Assembly (NCBI GenBank): GCA_046349615.1
Contig: JAXMBZ010000003.1
Location: 248,001-312,000, forward strand
Length of the DNA stretch: 64,000 bases
From: JADJNY01 sp046349615
GTDB lineage: Bacteria > Planctomycetota > UBA1135 > GCA-002686595
Direction: 5' to 3'
In this document: positions 23,295 through 31,370 of the stretch, one piece after another
How the letters are laid out: each line of letters begins with the position of its first letter
How positions within the stretch are numbered: position 1 is the first letter of the stretch
Translations under genes and position numbers: made by a program
The notes under the pieces: generated by a model
The model's database searches: none
Told to the model about the DNA's origin: nothing
What the model saw: the letters and a program-made list of their open reading frames with translations, nothing else

Positions 23295-25502
23295 TCAACG
23301 CGGGATCGACAGGTCCACGTTCTTCGCCTGGTAGGCGGCGAGACGTGCACGGATGCGCCGCGCCGCCTCGGGGTCGCCGAGCGCGTCCGCGCGCTTCGCC
23401 GCGGTCTCGGCGGCGGCGACCGCGAGGTCGAAACGCCCGGTCTGGGCGTAGGCGAGCGCGAGCGCGTCCGAGAGCCCGGGCGGGACGTTCGGCTGTGCCG
23501 CGGCGACCGCGCGCTCGGCGAGCACGACCGCGCGCTGGGCGTCGCGCAGCGCCGGATCGCGCGCGCTCGCGAGGAGCCACGCGAGGTCTCCCTGCGCGGG
23601 CAGGAGCGTCGGGAACTGCGCGACGAGCCCTTCGAGCTCCGCGCGCGCCTCCCGCTCTCGGCCGAGCGCCGTGAGGCAGCGCGCGCGCCCGCGCCGCGCC
23701 TCCATGTCGCCGGGGACGTAGCGGAGGACCTGCTCGATCTCCGTGAGCGCACCGGCGAAGTCGCCGCGCCGCGTGAGAAGGCGCGCGAGCTGGTTGCGCG
23801 CAGGCGTGAAGGACGGTTGCAGCTCGACCGCGCGACGGAACTCGCGCTCCGCCGACTCCAAGTCCCCGCCTTGCAGCAGCAGGAGCCGCGCGCGATTGGA
23901 ATGCGCGCCCGCGTAGTCGTCGTCGAGCTCGAGCGCGCGCTGCACGAGCGGAGCGGCCTCTCCCGCGCGGCCGACGGTGAGGAGCAATTCGGCGAGGTGA
24001 TTGAGGAAGGCCGGATTCGCCGGCTGCAGCGCGAGCGCGCGCCGGAACGCGACCTCCGCGCCGGCGTAGTCCTCGAGCACGAAGAGCGCCTTGCCGTACA
24101 TGTGCCACGCGTGCGGATCGCCCGGCTGCACTTCGGTCGAGCGCGCGAGGTACGCGGCCGCGTCGCGGTAGCTCCCGCGCGTCAGCGCCTGCTGCCCGAG
24201 CAGGTTCCAGCCCCACGAACTCTCGGGCGTGACGCGCGAGACCTCGCCGCCGAGCGTCGCGGAGTCGCGCCACAGACCGACCTGCCGCCACGTGAGCGCG
24301 CACTGCGCGACGACCGCGAGCACCGCGGCGGCGAAGGCGAGCTTCGTGCGCGCGCGCGAGTTCCGCGCCCACGCTCCGACGGCCCACGCGAGCGCGAGGA
24401 ACGGCCCGAGCAGCGGGACGTACGTGTAGCGGTCGGCCATCGCCTGCCCGCCGACCTGCACGAGCCCGATCACGGGCACGAGCGTGCCGAGGTAGAACGC
24501 GAGGCCGAACCAGAACCACGGCGCGCGGCGGCGCAGCACGAACGCGGCGACGAGTGCACCCGCGAGCGCGACGCCCGTGACCGCGACGAGCGCGAGCGAG
24601 ATCGTCGGGCCCGGGTGCGGGTAGTACACGATCAGGTCGACCGGCCACACGGCGTGCGCGAGGTAGCGGCCGTACGAGAGCACGACGTTGAGCAGGCGCC
24701 ACTCGAGCGGCGTGCGCTCGAGCGTCTGCACCGCGCCGCTCGACGACTGCGCCCACCACGTCAGCACCGCCGACGCCGCGGACAGCGCGAAGAACGGCGC
24801 TTTCTCGAGCACGAGCCGCCCCCATCCGCGTTCGGTCCGCGCGAACGGCCACGCGTCGAGGAGCAGGAGCACGCACGGCCACGTGACGAGCATCGGCTTC
24901 GCGCAGAGTCCGAGCGCGAGCGCGACGAACGCGAGCGCGTAGCCGATTCGCGAGCCGCCGCGCGCCCAGCGCTCCCACGCGAGCAGGCTCGCGAGCCCGA
25001 ACGCGGTCGAGAGCACGTCCTTGCGCTCCGCGATCCACGCGACGGACTCGACGTGCAGCGGATGCGCGGCGAAGCACAGCGCGACGAAGAGCGCGCGCCA
25101 CGGCGCCCCGAAGCACCGCACGACCAGGAAGAACACGAGCACCGAGTTCAGCGCGTGCCACCCCGCGTTCATCAGGTTGTGCCCCGCGGGGCCGAAACCG
25201 AACAGGCTCACGTCGAGCATGTGCGACATCCACGTCAGCGGATGCCAGTTCGACGCGTACTTCGCCGTCCAGGCCCACGCGACGCCGTCCCACGTGAGGC
25301 CCTTCTGCAGGTACGGGTTCTCGAGCAGGTACTCGGAGACGTCGATGCTCACGAACTCGAAGCGCGCGGTCCGCGCGTAGAGCGCGAAGACGACCACCAC
25401 GAGGAGCAGGATCGCGCCGAGCGTGCCGCGAAGCGGGAATCCGGCGGCGGAAGCGTCCGCGGACGCCGCGGTCGGGCCGCGATCGACGATCTTCCGTTCC
25501 AT
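23295..25502 (-). CDS. TMTC-like membrane protein with C-terminal TPR repeats (paralogue 2)
   Basis: 735 aa from ATG 25502. It shares the family's signature segments with the next gene: FVSIDVSEYLLENPYLQKG, NWHPLTWMSHMLDVSLFGFG, HPLHVESVAWIAERKDVLS and GLVQVGGQAMADRYTYVPLL. About ten membrane helices come first, then some eight TPR-like units (for example ALRRALALQPANPAFLNHLAEL-type repeats, residues about 420-700). A TACACT box lies 17 bases upstream of the ATG. The two paralogues are separated by 82 bp and run in the same direction, so they look like a tandem duplication that has diverged, with this copy having a longer TPR array. Confidence 0.8.
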   Translation of the reverse strand: MERKIVDRGPTAASADASAAGFPLRGTLGAILLLVVVVFALYARTARFEFVSIDVSEYLLENPYLQKGLTWDGVAWAWTAKYASNWHPLTWMSHMLDVSLFGFGPAGHNLMNAGWHALNSVLVFFLVVRCFGAPWRALFVALCFAAHPLHVESVAWIAERKDVLSTAFGLASLLAWERWARGGSRIGYALAFVALALGLCAKPMLVTWPCVLLLLDAWPFARTERGWGRLVLEKAPFFALSAASAVLTWWAQSSSGAVQTLERTPLEWRLLNVVLSYGRYLAHAVWPVDLIVYYPHPGPTISLALVAVTGVALAGALVAAFVLRRRAPWFWFGLAFYLGTLVPVIGLVQVGGQAMADRYTYVPLLGPFLALAWAVGAWARNSRARTKLAFAAAVLAVVAQCALTWRQVGLWRDSATLGGEVSRVTPESSWGWNLLGQQALTRGSYRDAAAYLARSTEVQPGDPHAWHMYGKALFVLEDYAGAEVAFRRALALQPANPAFLNHLAELLLTVGRAGEAAPLVQRALELDDDYAGAHSNRARLLLLQGGDLESAEREFRRAVELQPSFTPARNQLARLLTRRGDFAGALTEIEQVLRYVPGDMEARRGRARCLTALGREREARAELEGLVAQFPTLLPAQGDLAWLLASARDPALRDAQRAVVLAERAVAAAQPNVPPGLSDALALAYAQTGRFDLAVAAAETAAKRADALGDPEAARRIRARLAAYQAKNVDLSIPR

Positions 25503-25574
25503 GCGCGAAGGGGGCGCAAAGTGTAGCCGCTGCTTGCGCCGCGCGCCCCGCGGGCGGATGCTCTCCGCCGCTCC

Positions 25575-26888
25575 ATGCGGCGCGAGCTCAACCTGTTCGA
25601 CGCGACGATGTACGTCATGGGCGGCATCATCGGCGTCGGCATCTTCTACAACCCGGCGAGCATCGCGGCGAACGTGCCCCACACGGGCTGGTTCCTCGCG
25701 TTGTGGGTCCTCGGCGGGTTGATCGCGCTCGCCGGAGCGCTGACGTGCGCGGAGCTCGGCGGCAGCCTGCCGCGCTCGGGCGGTTTCTACGTCTTCCTGC
25801 AGGAGGCCTGGGGCTCCTTCGTCGCGTTCCTCTTCGCGTTCGTCGTGCTCGGCGTGATCACGACCGGCGCGTGCGCGGTCGTCGCGAGCATCTGCGTCGA
25901 CAACGTGTGCGCGCTCGTGCCGTCGCTTTCCGGAGCGCGCACCGCGCTCGGCGCGACGCTGCTCGGCGGCGTGACGGTGTTCGCGCTGTTCGGCGCCAAG
26001 GCGGGCGCGTGGCTCTCGAACGCGTGCATGGTGCTCAAGCTCGGCGCGATCCTCGCGCTCGTCGTCGGCGCGCTCGTCGTGTTCACGCCGGACGTCGCGA
26101 CGGCGCCCGCGCCCGTCGTCGGCGAAGTCCGTGCGGGCGCGCTCGGCGCCGCGCTGCTCCCGATCTTCTTCGCGTGCGGCGGTTGGCAGCAGGTCTGCTA
26201 TCTCGCCGGCGAGGTCCGCGAGCCGCAGCGCACGGTGCCGCGTGCGATCGCGCTCGGCGTCGTGCTCTGCATCGCGGTGTACCTGCTCGTGAACTGGGCC
26301 TACCTGCGCGTGCTCGGCGTCGAGGGCCTCGCGGGCAACACCGGGTTCGCGCGCGAGGTCGCGGAGAAGGCGCTCGGCGGCCTCGGCGGGAAGCTGCTCA
26401 CCGCGGCGATGGCCGTGTCCGCGCTCGGGATCACCGTCGTCCTGATCGTGACGACGCCGTGGATGTTCGTCGCGATGGCGCGCGAGGGGCTCTTCTTCCA
26501 GAGCTTCGCGCGCGTGCACCCGCGGACCGGCGCACCCGTGCTCGCGGTCGCGGCGCTCGGCGTCATGTGCCTCTTCTGGTGGTTCGAAGGCCAGGCCGGC
26601 GCGCTCGTCGACGCGACCGTGTTCGCGGAGTGGGTCTTCCACGCGCTGATCGCGCTCGGGCTGCTCAAGCTGCGCGCGCTGCGGAAGGACCTGCCGCGCC
26701 CGTTCCAGAGCCCGCTCTATCCGCTCGCGCCGCTCGCCTACCTCGTGATCGCGCTCGTCGTCGTATGGCAGAATGCGCCGCTGTCGCGCGAGGCGACGAC
26801 GTTTCCGAGCCTCGTCGTGCTCGGGATCGGCGCCGCGGTCTACCTGCCGTGGCGCCGCCTCGTCGGCAGCGCGGGAGCAGGAGCATGA
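25575..26888 (+). CDS. APC-superfamily amino acid permease
   Basis: 437 aa with about twelve membrane helices. The N-terminal LNLFDATMYVMGGIIGVGIF with the GxIIGxGIF pattern (unwound helix 1 that binds the substrate amine and carboxylate) marks the APC superfamily. CAELGGSLPRSGGFYVFL and the middle AGEVREPQRTVPRAIALGV are equally typical. It is predicted to move amino acids or exchange them across the inner membrane. The stop overlaps the start of the next gene (ATGA). The gene diverges from the TMTC-like gene across only 72 bp. Confidence 0.88.
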   Translation: MRRELNLFDATMYVMGGIIGVGIFYNPASIAANVPHTGWFLALWVLGGLIALAGALTCAELGGSLPRSGGFYVFLQEAWGSFVAFLFAFVVLGVITTGACAVVASICVDNVCALVPSLSGARTALGATLLGGVTVFALFGAKAGAWLSNACMVLKLGAILALVVGALVVFTPDVATAPAPVVGEVRAGALGAALLPIFFACGGWQQVCYLAGEVREPQRTVPRAIALGVVLCIAVYLLVNWAYLRVLGVEGLAGNTGFAREVAEKALGGLGGKLLTAAMAVSALGITVVLIVTTPWMFVAMAREGLFFQSFARVHPRTGAPVLAVAALGVMCLFWWFEGQAGALVDATVFAEWVFHALIALGLLKLRALRKDLPRPFQSPLYPLAPLAYLVIALVVVWQNAPLSREATTFPSLVVLGIGAAVYLPWRRLVGSAGAGA

Positions 26889-27580
26889 AGGTCGAACGCA
26901 GACGCGGGCTCGCGGAGGCGCCGCACGCGACGGGCGACGTCGTCGTGATCGACGTCCTGCGCGCGTTCACGACCGCGGCGTTCGCGTTCGGATCCGGGGC
27001 GAGCGAGATCGTGCTCGTGTCGACGCCCGAGGAGGCGCTCGAGCTCAAGCAGAAGTACCCGCGCGCGAAGCTCTGCGGCGAGATCGGCGGTCGGCCGATC
27101 GACGGGTTCGACTTCGGCAACTCGCCCGCGCAGATCGCGCGGGCGAACTTGAAGGGGCGCACGCTCATCCTGCGCTCGACGAACGGGACCCAGGGCGTCG
27201 TCCTGGCGACGAAGGCGGAGCGCGTCTGGCTCGGGAGTCTGCCGGTCGCGGGGGTGACGTGTGAGTTGCTCGCGGCGAAGGCGAAGCACGTGACGTTGCT
27301 CGCGCTCGGGTCGGCGTTCGGAAGCGGTGAACTCGACGGTCCCGAGGACGACGCCTGCGGCGATCTGATGGAGGAGCTGCTCGCGGGGCGCACGCCGGAT
27401 CTCGCGCGGATTCGGGAGAAGATCCAGAACAGCCCGGCCGGGAAGCGCGCGATGGATCCGGCGGTCGACTGGATCACGCCCGAGGACCTCGAGTGCGCGC
27501 TCGACTACGACTTCTTCGGCTTCGCGATGGTGGTGACGCGGGAGAAGGGGGTTTGCGTGGCGAGGGTGGTTGGGGGGTGA
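26885..27580 (+). CDS. ComB-like 2-phosphosulfolactate phosphatase family protein
   Basis: 231 aa, a normal length for the ComB family. Motifs are VVVIDVLRAFTTAAFAFGSGA at the N-terminus (metal-binding Asp region), LCGEIGGRPIDGFDFGNSPAQ, and TLILRSTNGTQGV. The C-terminal segment DLECALDYDFFGFAMVV closes the domain. In archaea ComB removes phosphate from 2-phospho-3-sulfolactate in coenzyme M synthesis. In bacteria the homologue often stands alone and its substrate is unproven. It is translated with the upstream permease (ATGA). The stop codon is at the edge of the structured repeat, so the repeat fills the whole gap to the next convergent gene. Confidence 0.82.
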   Translation: MKVERRRGLAEAPHATGDVVVIDVLRAFTTAAFAFGSGASEIVLVSTPEEALELKQKYPRAKLCGEIGGRPIDGFDFGNSPAQIARANLKGRTLILRSTNGTQGVVLATKAERVWLGSLPVAGVTCELLAAKAKHVTLLALGSAFGSGELDGPEDDACGDLMEELLAGRTPDLARIREKIQNSPAGKRAMDPAVDWITPEDLECALDYDFFGFAMVVTREKGVCVARVVGG

Positions 27581-27730
27581 GGTTGCTTGCGGCGCGCCGA
27601 GGCAGATGCAGGGCGCGGCGAGATGCAGGCCGAGGCGCACATGTGGGTGCTTCGCATCCCAGACTCCGCGCTCGATCAGGCCGGAGGAACCGGCCTGATC
27701 GAGCGCGGAGTTCTAGTTGGGAGAAGGAGA
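27575..27730 (-). repeat. Structured dispersed repeat, copy 2 (perfect 22-bp hairpin)
   Basis: Same element as at 16212-16385, on the other strand. Arms 27663-27684 and 27690-27711 are perfectly complementary over 22 bp around the loop AGGAA (TTCCT on the element's sense strand). The tail CTGGGATGCGAAGCACCC and CATGTGCGCC matches copy 1 at 27 of about 29 positions. The element occupies the entire 132-bp gap between two convergent genes. It runs from the comB-like stop to the stop codon of the membrane-protein gene on the other strand. There is no U-tract after the hairpin, so it is not a standard intrinsic terminator. Confidence 0.8.
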
Positions 27731-28426
27731 GGGAGAGCGGAGCGCGCGGAGGGTCAGGAGGTGGAGGGCGAGCGCGGTGAGGACGTGGATCGTCGGGATC
27801 CAGATGAAGGAGGTCGTCAGGAGGACGGCGTTGCCCGGGGGTTCGGGGAAGGCTTGCCAGGGGCCGGGCATCGTTCGGAGGCCGAGGTAGACGATGCGGG
27901 CGAGGGTCGCGAGGCCGAGGAGGTTCCAGGCGAGGACGAGCGCGCGCAGCTTGGGCCGGCCGGCGGCCCACCAGGCGATCGGGAGGGTCGCGAGCGTGAG
28001 GTACTCGGGGTTCGAGCCTTCGAAGGTCATGCGCTCCGTCACGAAGCCTTCACGCGCGAGCTCCCACAGGATCGCCTCGACGGGCGCGCGGAAGAGTTGG
28101 AGGGCGATCAGGGTGCGAAGGGGGGTCGTCTCGACGACGCGCGCGGCGAACGGCGTGACGGAGAGGGCGAGCACCGTGAGCACGGCGGGCCCCATCAGGA
28201 AGACGAAGCGCGGCGGGTTCGCCGCCGGAGCGTAGAGGACGCCCGCTTTCGCGAGCGACCACGTGCCCGCGGCCCAACCGAGCGCGAGGGCGAGGAACAC
28301 GAGCCGGCGCGTCGGGCCGCGGGCGCCGAGCGGCATCGAGCGCGCGAAGGCGCGCGACCCGGCCCACACGAGGAAGAGGACGAGCGCGAGGTTCGCGAGA
28401 GCGACGGCGAGCGACGGAGCGTTCAT
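27713..28426 (-). CDS. Hypothetical multi-pass membrane protein
   Basis: 237 aa with six or seven hydrophobic segments (for example SLAVALANLALVLFLVWAGS at the start, FVFLMGPAVLTVLALSVTPF, and NAVLLTTSFIWIPTIHVLTA near the end). There is no motif that I can tie to a known family. The last codons (Ser-Pro-Ser-Pro-Asn and the TAG stop) lie inside the left edge of the structured repeat, so this end of the protein may have been set by the repeat's arrival. ATG 28426 was chosen as the first Met before the first helix. It diverges from the KamA gene cluster across a 509-bp gap. Confidence 0.6.
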   Translation of the reverse strand: MNAPSLAVALANLALVLFLVWAGSRAFARSMPLGARGPTRRLVFLALALGWAAGTWSLAKAGVLYAPAANPPRFVFLMGPAVLTVLALSVTPFAARVVETTPLRTLIALQLFRAPVEAILWELAREGFVTERMTFEGSNPEYLTLATLPIAWWAAGRPKLRALVLAWNLLGLATLARIVYLGLRTMPGPWQAFPEPPGNAVLLTTSFIWIPTIHVLTALALHLLTLRALRSPSPSPN

Positions 28427-28935
28427 GCTGGGGTCGGAGCATCGTTCCACGGAGCGGACCGGGCGCCAAGCGCGCGGGACTGGGCGGCTCGAGCGCCTCG
28501 GAGCCCCGCTCCGTCCCCCACCTCCCGTCCGCGTGCCCGGCGCCCCGGCTCGACGGCCCGACGCTCCTCGAACCGCCGGCGGGCGATCGGGACGGCGACG
28601 TGGGATTTCGGCGACCGATCCCGCTCTCTCCTTTCCACCACGGCCTCCCGCCGGTAGAACTCGGCGCTTCGCAGCCCCGTCATGGACCACGAGCGCCCGG
28701 CAGAATCGCTCTTCGAAGGTCGCGAGCCGCAGCCCCCAGCGTCGGGCGCGCCACTCCGCACCACGCGCACGACCGCGAGGTCCCGCGCGCGAGCACTCGT
28801 CGCGCTCGAGTCCACTCCCCCCCGGCGACGTGAGGCTCGCCTCGCGAACGCGCGCTCGGGAGGCGCCGCGTTCCGTGTTCGTACCGCTCCCGCGCCGCTG
28901 CGCGCGCCTTGAGCGCGGCTTCCCGGACCGCATCC
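28427..28935. other. 509-bp non-coding gap between divergent genes
   Basis: No reading frame here has recognisable homology, and the codon pattern is unlike the neighbours. It separates the membrane-protein gene (leftward) from the KamA operon (rightward), so it must hold their promoters, but I see no clear -35/-10 pair, hairpin or repeat. The length is unusual in this tightly packed window. Confidence 0.4.
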
Positions 28936-30354
28936 ATGGAACGCACCCTCGTGCCGCCCGTTTCCACTCCGCGCCGCACCGGCCGCGCGCACTACTACCC
29001 GGACGTCACCGACGCCGACTGGTCGGACTGGAAGTGGCAGTTCCGAAACCGCATCACGAAGCTCGAGGAACTCGAGACGTTCCTCCCGATCCCCGCGGCC
29101 GAGCGCGCGCTCCGCGCCGACGTCTTGCGCGACTTCCGCATGGGCATCACGCCCTACTACCTGTCGCTCGTCGACGCGGACGACCCGACGGATCCGATCC
29201 TGCGGCAGGTCGCGCCGATCGCGGAGGAGTACCTCTTCCGCGACGTCGGCGAGGAGGACCCGCTCGGCGAGGAGAAGTACTCGCCCGTCCCGGGCATCAC
29301 GCACCGCTATCCCGACCGCGTGCTGATGGTGATCTCGAACTCGTGCGCGATCTACTGCCGCTACTGCACGCGCAAGCGGATCATGTACGAGGACGCCGTG
29401 CCCGACGTCGAGCTCGACCGCATGGTCGACTACATCGCGAAGACGCCGCAGGTGCGCGACGTCATCGTGTCGGGCGGCGACCCGCTGACGTACGGGACGA
29501 AGAAGCTCGAGTCGATCCTCTCGAAGCTGCGCGCCGTCCCCCACCTCGAGATCATCCGCATCGGGAGCCGCGTGCCCGTGTCGCTTCCGCAGCGCATCGA
29601 CGACGAGCTCTGCGAGATGCTCGCGAAGTACCACCCGCTCTGGATCAACGTGCACTTCAACCACCCGCGCGAGCTGACGCCCGACGCGGCGCGAGCGTGC
29701 GACAAGTTGTCGCGCGCCGGGATACCGCTGAACAACCAGTCCGTGCTGCTCAAGGGCGTCAACGACGACGTGCCGACGATGCGCGCGCTCTGCACGGGGC
29801 TGATGAAGCTGCGCGTGCGGCCGTACTACCTCTACCAGTGCGACCAGATCCGCGGGGCCGAGCACTTCCGGACGCCCGTCGCGAAGGGCATCGAGATCCT
29901 CGAGGGTCTGCGCGGACACGTCAGCGGTCTCGCTGTGCCGACGTTCGTGATCGACGCGCCCGGCGGCGGCGGCAAGGTGCCGGTGATGCCGCAGTACCTG
30001 CTCCAGCACGACACGAAGAACCAGCGCGTCGTCCTGCGCAACTTCCAGGACCGCATCTTCGTCTACCACGAGCCCTCCGGCCGCGCGCGCCCGCTCGGCG
30101 AGCGCTCGGGCGAGCTCGAGGTCACGCCGAGCGCCGCGCACGAAGCGACGAACGGCAACGGCGCGGCGAAGCCGGCGGTCTCGAACGGAAACGGTTCGAA
30201 CGGCAACGGCGCGAAGTCGAGCTCGAGCAAGTCGAACGGACGCTCGAGCAGCGCGCGCGTCGGCGCGGACGGCAAGCCCGTCGTCGGCAAGAGCCGCTGG
30301 GTGCACCGCGGCCACTCGCGCGAAGAGCGCGTGCGCAAGGCGAACGAGACGTGA
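28936..30354 (+). CDS. KamA-type radical SAM aminomutase (lysine 2,3-aminomutase family)
   Basis: 472 aa. NSCAIYCRYCTRKRIMYED near residue 140 is the CxxxCxxC radical-SAM cluster motif, VIVSGGDPLTYG follows, and DAPGGGGKVPVMPQYLL (about 342-358) holds the PLP-binding lysine of the LAM family. These enzymes move the alpha-amino group of lysine to the beta position. The cysteines near the end of clostridial LAM that bind zinc are missing. Instead residues about 390-472 are a disordered Asn/Gly/Ser-rich segment (NGNGSNGNGAKSSSSKSNG) ending in a basic stretch WVHRGHSREERVRKANET. It starts a five-gene overlapping operon with two ATP-grasp ligases, a GNAT and a Cys-cluster protein. The substrate may be lysine or another amino acid. 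Confidence 0.88.
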   Translation: MERTLVPPVSTPRRTGRAHYYPDVTDADWSDWKWQFRNRITKLEELETFLPIPAAERALRADVLRDFRMGITPYYLSLVDADDPTDPILRQVAPIAEEYLFRDVGEEDPLGEEKYSPVPGITHRYPDRVLMVISNSCAIYCRYCTRKRIMYEDAVPDVELDRMVDYIAKTPQVRDVIVSGGDPLTYGTKKLESILSKLRAVPHLEIIRIGSRVPVSLPQRIDDELCEMLAKYHPLWINVHFNHPRELTPDAARACDKLSRAGIPLNNQSVLLKGVNDDVPTMRALCTGLMKLRVRPYYLYQCDQIRGAEHFRTPVAKGIEILEGLRGHVSGLAVPTFVIDAPGGGGKVPVMPQYLLQHDTKNQRVVLRNFQDRIFVYHEPSGRARPLGERSGELEVTPSAAHEATNGNGAAKPAVSNGNGSNGNGAKSSSSKSNGRSSSARVGADGKPVVGKSRWVHRGHSREERVRKANET

Positions 30355-31370
30355 GCGCACGCGGGAAGAGCCTGGACGTCGGGCTCGCCTTCGACCTGAA
30401 GCGCGAGCTCGAGCGCCGGCCCGAGCTCGCGGGCGGCCCCGACGATCGCTTCGAGGAGTACGACAGCGACGCGACCGTCGACGCGATCGCGTCGGCGCTC
30501 TCCGAGCTCGGCCACCGCCCGCGGCGCATGGGCGGCGGTCGCGCGTTCGTCGAAGCGGCGCTCGCGCGTCCGCCGGAGCTCGTCTTCAACTTCGCGGAGG
30601 GCCACGGCACGCGCTCGCGCGAGGCGCACGTGCCCGCCGTGTGCGAGATGCTCGGGATCCCGTTCACGCACAGCGACCCGCTGACGCTCGCCGCGACGCT
30701 CGACAAGGGCGTCGCGAAGACGATCGTCGCCGCCGCGGGGCTCCGCGTGCCGCGCGGCAGCGTCGTGCGCGACGCGCGCGAACTCGCGCGGCTCGACCTC
30801 GCGTGGCCGCGGATCGCGAAGCCGCTCTTCGAGGGCTCGAGCATGGGCGTCCGGAAGAGCTCGCGCGTCGAAGACGGCGCCGCGCTCGCGCGCGAGGTCG
30901 AGCGCCTCTCGAAGGACTACGGCGAGCCCGTGCTCGTCGAGGAGTTCCTCGAGGGCCCCGAGCTCACGGTCGGGATCCTCGGCAACGGCGCGAACGCGCG
31001 CGTCGTCGCCGCGATGGAGATCGCGCCGAAGGTCGATCGCCCAGAGCGCTTCGTCTACTCGCTCGAGGTGAAGCGCGACTGGGAGAACCAGGTCGAGTAC
31101 CACGTGCCGCCGCGCCTCCCCGCGAGCGCGCTGCGCGCGGCGGAGGAGCTCGCGCTCGGCGCCTACCGCGCGCTCGAATGCCGCGACGTCGCGCGCGTCG
31201 ACCTGCGCCTCGACCGCGACGGACGGCCCGCGTTCATCGAGGCGAACCCGCTCCCGGGGCTCAACCCGCGCACGGGCGATCTGTGCGTGCTCGCGGGGCG
31301 CGTCGGCGTCTCGTTCGTCGAGATCATCCGCGCCGTCGTCGACGGCGCGCGCGAGAGGCAGGGCCTGTGA
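30351..31370 (+). CDS. D-Ala-D-Ala-ligase-like ATP-grasp protein (first of two)
   Basis: 339 aa from GTG 30351, overlapping the KamA stop (GTGA). The N-terminal domain has ELVFNFAEGHGTRSREAHVP, matching the D-alanine-D-alanine-ligase family (compare VFN..EG..GE). TLDKGVAKTIVAAAGLRVPRG and RIAKPLFEGSSMGVRKSS form the ATP-grasp core, and FIEANPLPGLNPRTGDLCVL carries the C-terminal Mg-binding Glu/Asn. The genome presumably has another true Ddl elsewhere, so this copy may join other amino acids. Context with an aminomutase suggests beta-lysine or a similar beta-amino acid as one substrate (inference). Confidence 0.82.
   Translation: MSARGKSLDVGLAFDLKRELERRPELAGGPDDRFEEYDSDATVDAIASALSELGHRPRRMGGGRAFVEAALARPPELVFNFAEGHGTRSREAHVPAVCEMLGIPFTHSDPLTLAATLDKGVAKTIVAAAGLRVPRGSVVRDARELARLDLAWPRIAKPLFEGSSMGVRKSSRVEDGAALAREVERLSKDYGEPVLVEEFLEGPELTVGILGNGANARVVAAMEIAPKVDRPERFVYSLEVKRDWENQVEYHVPPRLPASALRAAEELALGAYRALECRDVARVDLRLDRDGRPAFIEANPLPGLNPRTGDLCVLAGRVGVSFVEIIRAVVDGARERQGL

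Noticed and set aside
27663..27711. Hairpin at copy 2 as an integron attC site or a simple intrinsic terminator.
   Set aside because: There is no R-box-like core pair or integrase gene, and no U-tract after the stem on either strand.
28427..28935. Possible small genes in the gap before the KamA operon (short frames on both strands).
   Set aside because: None has a plausible ribosome site plus conserved sequence features; they look like shadows of GC-rich DNA.
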